Shown in pieces: positions 1 through 4,966 of a stretch of DNA of 8,597 bases (positions within the stretch are counted from its first letter, which is position 1; each line of letters begins with the position of its first letter). The position numbers and the translations under genes were made by a program. The DNA lies in assembly GCA_937914775.1 (NCBI GenBank), contig CALDNB010000164.1, positions 1-8,597 of the forward strand, read 5' to 3'. This DNA comes from an uncultured Clostridia bacterium (GTDB lineage Bacteria; Bacillota; Clostridia; Monoglobales; Firm-18). The notes under the pieces were generated by a model, which was not told the origin of the DNA, did not search any database, and was given only the letters and a program-made list of their open reading frames with translations.

Positions 1-730
1 AATAAAACTCATTAGTTAAAAATTTAAGTCTGTCTGTATCTGTTACAGTTTTATGTGTCTGGATACACATTAACACGTCCTGATAATATGAGTCCTTCTT
101 TTCGGTGTAATGAACGTCGTTTGTAGCAACGGTTTTTAACCCGAGTTTGTTTGCGATGGTCACAAGACCGCTAATAAGACGTGGGTCGTCTGGGGTTTGG
201 TGGTTTTGAAGTTCGATATAAAAGTTTTCTTTACCGAATATTTTAAGGTATTCGTTGGCAGAAAACTCTGCGCTTTCCATATCATTGTTAAGTATATGCT
301 GAGAAATTTCACCCGCCATACATCCTGACAGGCAAATAAGACCTTCACTGTATTTAAGCAAGGTCTGTTTGTCAACACGGGGTTTTATATAAAAACCGTC
401 AACATTACTAAGGCTTACAATCTTAACAAGATTTTTATAACCTGTATTGTTTTTCGCAAGAAGTATAAGATGATAGCGTTTACTGTCAAATTCATAAGTC
501 TTGTCATACATAGAACGGGGACATACATATACTTCGCAGCCAAGAATCGGCTTTATGCCCTCTTTAACCGCTTTTTTATAGAAATCTATAACTCCGTACA
601 TATTGCCGTGGTCAGTAATGGCTAAGGCTTTCTGCCCAAGTTCTTTGGCTTTGGCTATTAAATTGTCAACAGTACCTTGTCCGTCTAACAAAGAATAGGC
701 ACTATGGGTGTGAAGATGCACAAAGTCCAA
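1..730 (-). CDS. dnaE: DNA polymerase III alpha subunit, N-terminal PHP part (partial, continues past the left edge)
   Basis: This is the replicative DNA polymerase catalytic subunit, cut by the window edge after 243 codons of a protein that is normally over 1,100 residues. The reading frame is open throughout. No ATG is available; the start is TTG at 730, directly after the whiA stop codon, with GGAGG at 743-739 and an 8-nt spacer. The resulting N-terminus (LDFVHLHTHSAYSLLDG) matches the family. Only the PHP domain is visible: HLHTHS at residues 5-10, ITDHGNMYG at 38-46, LGCEVYV at 63-69, and ATNDVHYT at 202-209. The nine expected PHP metal ligands appear present (H7, H9, D16, H41, E66, H87, C137, D205, H207), which by family knowledge fits an active metal-dependent proofreading domain. 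It is the last visible gene of the bactofilin-yqhQ-whiA cluster; whiA followed by dnaE is a familiar clostridial order. Identity is secure; the DnaE subclass cannot be set from this fragment. Confidence 0.95.
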   Translation of the reverse strand, partial: MDFVHLHTHSAYSLLDGQGTVDNLIAKAKELGQKALAITDHGNMYGVIDFYKKAVKEGIKPILGCEVYVCPRSMYDKTYEFDSKRYHLILLAKNNTGYKNLVKIVSLSNVDGFYIKPRVDKQTLLKYSEGLICLSGCMAGEISQHILNNDMESAEFSANEYLKIFGKENFYIELQNHQTPDDPRLISGLVTIANKLGLKTVATNDVHYTEKKDSYYQDVLMCIQTHKTVTDTDRLKFLTNEFY

Positions 731-1615
731 TTAGTTTTCCTCCAATCCCTTTGCAATAGACAAAAGTTTTCTCATTCTGTGATTTATGCAGGATTTTGAA
801 ACTCCAAGACGGGCAGCAATTTCAGATAATGAGAAATCAGAATGATTAAGACGCATTACTGCAAGTTCTAAAAGTTCAGGAGACAAACTGTCAAAACCCA
901 CCATAGTCTTTACTTTTATTATGGCGTTTCGTTGCTCAGCACCTGCCTGTGCGGCTTTAATAAGATTTGCAGCCTCACAATTAGAGCGTCTGTTTGTAGT
1001 ATTCCTCATATCCTTTTCTATTTTTACATTTAAAAATTCCATCATATTGTTGTGTGCGCCAATTAACGCAAGAAAGTTTTCTATTTGTTCACTTTCTTTT
1101 ATATAAAGAACGTGATTGCCGTTTCTCACTATCTGTTTTGGATAAATCTCATATTTGTTCAGAATTTCACTTAAATCTTTACTGAGTGCAAATCTTGGAG
1201 TTGTAATTTCTGCGTGATATCCTTTTACGGGATTTGAAACTGAGCCACCCCCAAGGAATGCACCTTTAACAATAGAAGCGTTGCAACACTCGTTTCTTAT
1301 AATTTCATTTTGAATTCTTATAGGCGTAGTTGCCATTTTTAAATCACGGAGAATTTTTAAAACATTGTCACCTGTTACAACCACGTCAAATAAACCTCCG
1401 TCTGTCATTGCAGACTCAGGCTCAAAATTATAAAGACGTTTGATTAACTGAAAAAAGCGTTGTGCCACAACGCCCTTTTCTGTTTTAAAACGTAGTTTAC
1501 CAGGTGTTATGACCGCACCAGCCCCTACCATACCCGCAAGTTCCGCACGGATACAGCAAATATCACCTAATTCATTTTTAACAATTTCGTATTTTACTTC
1601 TGATGCGAAAGACAT
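731..1615 (-). CDS. whiA: DNA-binding protein WhiA
   Basis: WhiA is a DNA-binding regulator, linked to sporulation in Streptomyces and to cell division and chromosome segregation in Bacillus. This 294-residue protein is slightly shorter than the usual 310-320. The N-terminal MSFASEVKYEIVKNE is the family signature start. Residues about 20-200 form the two-part degenerate LAGLIDADG homing-endonuclease-like fold, including GAFLGGGSVSNPVKGYH (118-134) and FLALIGAHNNMMEF (181-194). MRNTTNRRSNCEAANL (203-218) is the conserved linker. A C-terminal helix-turn-helix occupies about 244-288 (SLSEIAARLGVSKSCINHR at 262-280). The ATG start has AGGAGG at 1626-1621 with a 5-nt spacer; this SD overlaps the stop codon of yqhQ. 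The usual upstream partners rapZ and yvcK are absent; bactofilin and yqhQ stand there instead. Its last codons carry the SD of dnaE, so the two are probably co-translated. Confidence 0.97.
   Translation of the reverse strand: MSFASEVKYEIVKNELGDICCIRAELAGMVGAGAVITPGKLRFKTEKGVVAQRFFQLIKRLYNFEPESAMTDGGLFDVVVTGDNVLKILRDLKMATTPIRIQNEIIRNECCNASIVKGAFLGGGSVSNPVKGYHAEITTPRFALSKDLSEILNKYEIYPKQIVRNGNHVLYIKESEQIENFLALIGAHNNMMEFLNVKIEKDMRNTTNRRSNCEAANLIKAAQAGAEQRNAIIKVKTMVGFDSLSPELLELAVMRLNHSDFSLSEIAARLGVSKSCINHRMRKLLSIAKGLEEN
739..743 (-). promoter_or_regulatory. Shine-Dalgarno site that fixes the dnaE TTG start
   Basis: GGAGG on the minus strand inside the last codons of whiA (Leu-Glu-Glu-Asn), 8 nt before TTG 730. 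No ATG or GTG lies in frame nearby, and the protein family begins at exactly this point. Confidence 0.9.
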
Positions 1616-1624
1616 AAAATCCTC

Positions 1625-2563
1625 CTACCACTTTGCCTCTTCTGCATTTTCGGGCATAACTGCTTTTAATGAACAGATAGCAACTTCAATCATATCGTCT
1701 GTAGGCTCTTTAGTAGTAAAACGTTGCATCCACATACCGGGTTTTGAAATTGCTCTTGTAAACTTGTTGTCGTGTCTGCCTGCAAACTTGATAATTTCGT
1801 AAGAAACACCTGCAACAACCGGTAACAATAGCAGTCTGAATCCAAATCTGCCAAGCCACGTTGCCTGATTAGGGATTAATAAAAATACAAAGAAACTTAC
1901 AACCATAACAATTAACAGAAAACTTGTACCGCATCTGGGGTGAAAACGTGAACAGTCTCTTGCGTTTTCAACTGTAAGTTCAAGCCCTGCTTCATAACAC
2001 GCTATACTTTTATGTTCAGCACCGTGGTACATAAACACTCTTTTTATGTCCTCCATACGTGAAACAAGGACAATGTAAAACAAAAATATTAAAATTCTTA
2101 AAAAGCCCTCAATAAGCGTTTTTGTAAAACCTGTCTGCAATTTAAACAGGTTTGCAACAAAAGTGGGTAATAAAATAAATAATCCCACGGACAACACTAC
2201 TGACAAAACTACAGAAAAGTATATAATTGCATCTTTTAACTTGTTGCCAAATGTTTTTTCAAGCCACAAATCCAACTTGCCCGGCTTTTCCTCTTCGCTT
2301 TCTATATCAAAAAATTCTGCAGAAAACATAAGGGATTTTACGCCGATAACAAGACTTCTTATAAAATTAACGCAACCTCTTATAATTGGAAGTTTTAAAA
2401 ACTTGCTCTTTGTTGCTTTTTTAACGTTGGACAAATCTGTAACTATTTCGCCGTCAGGTTTTCTTACGGATACGGCAATTTTCTGGGGTCCCATCATCAT
2501 AACGCCTTCCATTACCGCCTGACCGCCTATACTTGTTTTGCATTTTTCTTTATTACAACTCAA
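1625..2563 (-). CDS. yqhQ: DUF1385 / YqhQ-family polytopic membrane protein
   Basis: This is a conserved Firmicutes membrane protein of the DUF1385 (YqhQ) family. It is often labelled a putative metal-dependent enzyme, but I know of no proven reaction. I place the start at TTG 2563 (312 residues): GGAGG lies at 2577-2573 with a 9-nt spacer, and the N-terminus then begins 12 residues before GGQAVMEGVMMMGP (13-26), as is usual in the family. A GTG at 2590 would add 9 residues but has no SD. Hydrophobic segments lie at about 110-140, 152-168, 212-232 and 240-260. Conserved polar motifs that could bind a metal are YHGAEHKS (179-186) and CSRFHPRCGTSF (204-215), rich in His and Cys. The gene overlaps the end of the bactofilin gene by 11 nt and ends 9 nt before whiA, so it sits inside a coupled cluster. 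Family assignment is firm, function is not. Confidence 0.92.
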   Translation of the reverse strand: MSCNKEKCKTSIGGQAVMEGVMMMGPQKIAVSVRKPDGEIVTDLSNVKKATKSKFLKLPIIRGCVNFIRSLVIGVKSLMFSAEFFDIESEEEKPGKLDLWLEKTFGNKLKDAIIYFSVVLSVVLSVGLFILLPTFVANLFKLQTGFTKTLIEGFLRILIFLFYIVLVSRMEDIKRVFMYHGAEHKSIACYEAGLELTVENARDCSRFHPRCGTSFLLIVMVVSFFVFLLIPNQATWLGRFGFRLLLLPVVAGVSYEIIKFAGRHDNKFTRAISKPGMWMQRFTTKEPTDDMIEVAICSLKAVMPENAEEAKW

Positions 2564-2930
2564 TTGACTCTTCCTCCGTTTCTTGAGCACTGATTGAAAT
2601 TGTGCCGTTTAGTGTTGCACCGTCTTCAACTGCAATGTTTTTAGCATTACACTGACCTAAGACACAAGCAGTACTTTTTATTGTAAGTGTTGCTTTTGAA
2701 TTTACGTTTCCGTTAACTGTTCCTACAACTATTATATTTTTGCAATCTACGTTTCCCGTCACAACTGCTTTTTTATCAATGATAACATCACCGTCAACCA
2801 AAACGTCGCCGTCAACGGTGCCGTCTAATTTAAAATTGCCTTTGCCTGATATTGTACCGTTAAATATTGCTTTTGCACCTATTAATGTATCTATCTTAAC
2901 TGTATCAGGTTTAAATTTTTTGAAATTCAT
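2553..2930 (-). CDS. Bactofilin family (polymer-forming cytoskeletal) protein
   Basis: This is a 125-residue bactofilin (former DUF583). Members are small proteins that polymerise without nucleotide into filaments or membrane-linked scaffolds for cell-shape, envelope or motility functions. The core at about residues 14-115 shows the typical beta-helix periodicity: short alternating hydrophobic strands separated by Gly/Asp turns, such as IFNGTISGKGNFKLDG, TVDGDVLVDGDVII and IIVVGTVNGNVN. Short tails flank the core: a basic N-terminus (MNFKKFKPD) and an acidic C-terminus (ETEEESIEL). There is no signal peptide or membrane segment, so it is cytoplasmic. The ATG has a GAGGTGG SD just upstream. 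It is the first gene of the leftward cluster, behind a promoter in the divergent intergenic region. Its final codons carry the SD and start of yqhQ, which suggests the two products are made together. The family is clear from the repeat pattern; its specific role here is unknown. Confidence 0.93.
   Translation of the reverse strand: MNFKKFKPDTVKIDTLIGAKAIFNGTISGKGNFKLDGTVDGDVLVDGDVIIDKKAVVTGNVDCKNIIVVGTVNGNVNSKATLTIKSTACVLGQCNAKNIAVEDGATLNGTISISAQETEEESIEL
2573..2577 (-). promoter_or_regulatory. Shine-Dalgarno site that fixes the yqhQ TTG start
   Basis: GGAGG on the minus strand inside the bactofilin Thr-Glu-Glu codons, 9 nt before TTG 2563. It lies downstream of the alternative GTG at 2590, so it can only serve the shorter form. 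Confidence 0.8.
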
Positions 2931-2934
2931 AATA

Positions 2935-2942
2935 CCACCTCT
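2935..2942 (-). promoter_or_regulatory. Shine-Dalgarno site of the bactofilin gene
   Basis: AGAGGTGG on the minus strand ends 4 nt before the ATG at 2930; the GAGGTG core has a spacer of about 5 nt. It supports the annotated start and lies almost at the predicted transcript 5' end. Confidence 0.75.
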
Positions 2943-2947
2943 ATTTT

Positions 2948-2976
2948 ATTTTATATCATATTTTAGAATTTAGCAA
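2948..2976 (-). promoter_or_regulatory. Predicted sigma-A promoter for the bactofilin-yqhQ-whiA-dnaE cluster
   Basis: On the minus strand, TTGCTA (2976-2971) is followed after 17 nt by TAAAAT (2953-2948). An overlapping alternative -10, TATAAA (2955-2950), has an extended TG and a shorter 15-nt spacing. Either choice puts the transcript start near 2941-2943, right at the SD of the bactofilin gene, giving a leader of about 12 nt. It matches consensus less well than the promoter facing right. The region is very AT-rich, so chance matches are possible. Confidence 0.55.
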
Positions 2977-2982
2977 GTATTA

Positions 2983-3011
2983 TTGATAAATTTTTACTAA
3001 TATGCTATACT
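2983..3011 (+). promoter_or_regulatory. Strong predicted sigma-A promoter (extended -10) for the rightward membrane-protein gene
   Basis: TTGATA (2983-2988) is followed after exactly 17 nt by TATACT (3006-3011). A TG at 3003-3004 makes it an extended -10 promoter (TGCTATACT). The predicted transcript start is about 3018, leaving a leader of about 13 nt before the ATG at 3031, with the SD at its very 5' end. It lies back-to-back with the leftward promoter, and the two transcript starts are about 75 bp apart. This is the best promoter match in the window. Confidence 0.75.
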
Positions 3012-3030
3012 ATTTACAGAGGTGAAGATA

Positions 3031-4656
3031 ATGTCCAAATTTATAAGAAAGTTAATTTACTTAATAATTACAGCAGTTGTGGGATTTGTGTATTTTTACG
3101 TTACTCTTCCCGCAATCAACCTGCATTCAAAAGATTTCTATTCTTTTGCAATTTTTCTTTGTATAGTTTACCTTGCTTTAACCTTATTCGGCAAGTTCTT
3201 TAAAAACAAAGTTGAAGTAAAGCAAACTTTTAAGGAAAACTTAAAACAACTCTGGAACAACTGCAGAATTCCAACTCTACTTATTGCAATTTTACTTGTG
3301 ATTTCTGTTGTTGGCGGAATATCATCTGCCGAGTTTTTAAGAGCAAAATCATACAGTAAACTTATCACAGTAACTACTGGTGATTTTACAACAGACGTAA
3401 AAGAAATTTCTTTTGATAAAATACCGTATCTTGACAAAGATTCTGCCGAAAGACTTGGTGACAGAAAAATCGGTGAACTTGCAGATATGGTAAGCCAGTT
3501 CGAAGTATCAGACGACTATGCTCAAATCAACTACAAAGATAAGCCGGTACGAGTTACTCCTCTTGAATACGGTGACATTATTAAATGGTTTAACAACAGA
3601 AAAAACGGTATTCCTGCCTATATTGTAATTGATATGGCGACACAAGCCGTTGATTTTGTGCGCCTTAGTGAGCCAATAAAATATTCAGAATCAGAACTGT
3701 TTGGCAGAAACATATTAAGACATATAAGATTTAATTATCCTACCTTTATGTTTGCAGAGCCCGTATTCGAACTTGACGAAGAGGGTGTTCCCTACTGGGT
3801 GTGCCCGAAAATAGAAATGAAAGTAGGTCTTTTCGGCGGTGCAGACATTAACGGTGCGGTTTTGGTTAACGCAATTACAGGAGAAAGCACCTATGAAAAG
3901 GAAGTTCCCACCTGGGTTGACAGAGTATATTCAGCCGACCTTATTATCAGCCAGTATGACTATTACGGAACATATAAAAACGGCTTTTTAAATTCAATAT
4001 TCGGACAGAAAGACGTAACAGTAACAACTGACGGTTATAACTATATCGCCTTAAACGATGACGTTTATATGTACACAGGAATTACTTCTGTAGGGGGAGA
4101 CCAGTCAAACATCGGTTTTATTTTATCAAACCAGAGAACAAAAGAAACAAAATTTTACCCCTGCGCAGGTGCGGCAGAACGTTCTGCACAATCCTCTGCT
4201 CAAGGTGTTGTTCAGCACTTAGGCTACAAAGCAACCTTCCCGCTTTTACTAAATATTTCTGACCAGCCAACATATTTCATGGCATTAAAAGACAAAGCGG
4301 AACTTGTTAAAATGTACGCTCTGGTTAATGTTGAACAGTACCAGATAGTTGCAACAGGCACAACAGTTGCAGCCTGTGAAAAAGAATATATACGGCTTAT
4401 GACGGAAAATAATATTACCGTACCCCAAAAGCCAGTAGAAACAAATTTAAAAGGCACAATAACTGATATTAGAACTGCGGTAATTGACGGCAATTCAACC
4501 TACTATATAAAACTTGAAAACTCCGAAAATTATTATTATATTACCGCTTCAGAGGATGTTGATGTTGTAACGCTAAATATTGGAGATTTTGTGTCGGTTG
4601 ACTATGATGAAACATCAAAAGAAAAGATTATAAAAGCATATAACGTTTCTAAGTAA
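3031..4656 (+). CDS. Conserved-looking membrane-anchored protein of unknown function with a large extracytoplasmic part
   Basis: I cannot name this 541-residue protein. Three hydrophobic segments lie at about residues 8-28, 38-56 and 80-98. The basic N-terminus (KFIRKL) and the basic loop between segments 2 and 3 (KFFKNKVEVKQTFKENLKQ) suggest N-in topology, with roughly residues 100-541 outside the membrane. That part is rich in beta and aromatic residues. Stretches such as YWVCPKIE, GAVLVNAITGE (275-285) and NGIPAYIVIDMATQAVDFV resemble the strand-plus-TGE pattern of PepSY-like domains; this is inference only. Residues about 470-541, after a proline-containing linker, look like a separate small all-beta (possibly OB-like) domain. 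The start is ATG 3031 with AGAGGTG at 3018-3024 and a 6-nt spacer; a GTG at 3022 lies inside that SD and is unlikely to be used. It is the only rightward gene, has its own strong promoter, and ends at the large palindromic element. Confidence 0.85.
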   Translation: MSKFIRKLIYLIITAVVGFVYFYVTLPAINLHSKDFYSFAIFLCIVYLALTLFGKFFKNKVEVKQTFKENLKQLWNNCRIPTLLIAILLVISVVGGISSAEFLRAKSYSKLITVTTGDFTTDVKEISFDKIPYLDKDSAERLGDRKIGELADMVSQFEVSDDYAQINYKDKPVRVTPLEYGDIIKWFNNRKNGIPAYIVIDMATQAVDFVRLSEPIKYSESELFGRNILRHIRFNYPTFMFAEPVFELDEEGVPYWVCPKIEMKVGLFGGADINGAVLVNAITGESTYEKEVPTWVDRVYSADLIISQYDYYGTYKNGFLNSIFGQKDVTVTTDGYNYIALNDDVYMYTGITSVGGDQSNIGFILSNQRTKETKFYPCAGAAERSAQSSAQGVVQHLGYKATFPLLLNISDQPTYFMALKDKAELVKMYALVNVEQYQIVATGTTVAACEKEYIRLMTENNITVPQKPVETNLKGTITDIRTAVIDGNSTYYIKLENSENYYYITASEDVDVVTLNIGDFVSVDYDETSKEKIIKAYNVSK

Positions 4657-4658
4657 AA

Positions 4659-4699
4659 AAACTGTGGCGGTTTAGGTCGAGGTTGATAAGGCAGTATTG
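4659..4699 (+). repeat. Left terminal inverted repeat of the palindromic element
   Basis: It begins AAACTGTGGCGG and pairs with 4926-4966, matching 36 of 41 positions. The outermost 12 bp (AAACTGTGGCGG less its first base, plus the next AGGTCGAGGTTGA block) are the best conserved: 10 bp of ACTGTGGCGG and 13 bp of AGGTCGAGGTTGA are perfect, separated by a 3-bp segment with two mismatches. It starts 3 nt after the stop codon of the rightward gene. Confidence 0.9.
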
Positions 4700-4808
4700 T
4701 CCTAAAAATCGTCTTTTTTGCGAATTTCTGCGTTAAATAGAGCCCATATCCGACAGGATTATGGGCTCTATTCGCCTTGAACTTCATCAAAAAATTTTGA
4801 TTTTAGGA
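4700..4808. repeat. Left hairpin arm of the palindromic element
   Basis: A long imperfect hairpin. A perfect 13-bp inner stem (AATAGAGCCCATA at 4736-4748 with 4760-4772) closes on a short TCC/GGA stem and a GACA tetraloop (4752-4755). The outer part also pairs: TCCTAAAAATC at 4700-4710 with GATTTTAGGA at 4799-4808, and TTTTTTG with CAAAAAA in between. There is no T-tract after the inner stem, so this arm alone does not look like an intrinsic terminator. Confidence 0.85.
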
Positions 4809-4817
4809 TGCTTTGCA

Positions 4818-4925
4818 GTTTTGAATATCTGATTTTTTGAATTAGGCAAGTAACAAAAATCCCGTAATACTGTCGTATTTTGGGATTTTTTTACGAAGCA
4901 TAAACAGAAAATCAGGCTTCAAAAC
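4818..4925. repeat. Right hairpin arm of the palindromic element
   Basis: A second long imperfect hairpin of nearly the same length as the left arm. GTTTTGAA at 4818-4825 pairs with TTCAAAAC at 4918-4925, CTGATTTT (4829-4836) pairs with AAAATCAG at 4908-4915, and the inner stem lies at 4855-4890. The loop is TGTC (4871-4874), the exact complement of the GACA loop of the left arm. Confidence 0.85.
4855..4892. terminator. Terminator-like hairpin inside the element
   Basis: A 16-bp stem (AAAAATCCCGTAATAC paired with 4875-4890, 14 of 16 matches plus one possible G-U) with a TGTC loop. An A-tract precedes it and a run of seven T follows GGGA on the plus strand; on the minus strand the stem ends in ATTTTTG. 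The A-tract, stem and T-tract symmetry fits a bidirectional intrinsic terminator for the two convergent genes. The stem is AU-rich with only a three-base GGG/CCC core, so strength is uncertain. Confidence 0.5.
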
Positions 4926-4966
4926 CATTACTTCCTTGTCAACCTCGACCTTATCCGCCACAGTTT
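4926..4966 (-). repeat. Right terminal inverted repeat of the palindromic element
   Basis: Read on the minus strand it begins AAACTGTGGCGG and carries the same AGGTCGAGGTTGA block as the left copy. Its outer end overlaps the TAA stop of mutS2 (4967-4965), so that stop codon is partly made from repeat sequence. Confidence 0.9.

Larger units (their letters stand above)
4659..4966. mobile_element. Nested palindromic element (MITE-like) filling a convergent intergenic region
   Basis: This 308-bp stretch has no credible gene and is palindromic at two levels. Outer inverted repeats of 41 bp (4659-4699 and 4926-4966) match at 36 positions. Inside are two hairpin arms, 4700-4808 (109 nt) and 4818-4925 (108 nt), joined by the 9-nt linker TGCTTTGCA, itself a small palindrome at the exact centre (4813). 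A single strand would fold into a three-way junction. The two arms also resemble each other in inverted orientation near their tips, so the whole can be read as one long imperfect palindrome. It abuts the stop codon of the rightward gene and overlaps that of mutS2 (4967-4965). Long inverted ends without a transposase suggest a non-autonomous mobile element. A large bidirectional terminator or structured 3' RNA is the alternative. No clear target-site duplication is visible, since both flanks are A/T tracts. The structure is certain; the class is not. Confidence 0.6.

Noticed and set aside
160..378. Minus-strand 72-codon open frame within dnaE
   Set aside because: It is out of frame with the clear PHP-domain reading frame, which is continuous through the same bases.
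1..730. A broken or pseudogenised dnaE, because no ATG-started frame exists
   Set aside because: The frame has no stop or frameshift, all PHP motifs are present, and a TTG with a good SD explains the start.
3022..3030. GTG at 3022 as start of the rightward membrane-protein gene
   Set aside because: The GTG is part of the AGAGGTG SD that serves ATG 3031; it has no SD of its own, and the promoter places the transcript start only a few bases before it.
4736..4772. Left-arm hairpin as an intrinsic terminator
   Set aside because: The 13-bp stem is strong, but no T-tract follows it on either strand; ATTCGCC and AATTTAACGC-type sequence follows instead.
4602..4790. Minus-strand 62-codon open frame running from the palindromic element into the end of the rightward gene
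   Set aside because: It lies in inverted-repeat sequence and antisense to a real gene, has no convincing SD and shows no protein-like pattern.
4657..4964. A CRISPR array or direct-repeat array in the intergenic stretch
   Set aside because: The repeats are inverted and nested, with no regularly spaced direct repeats and no cas genes nearby.
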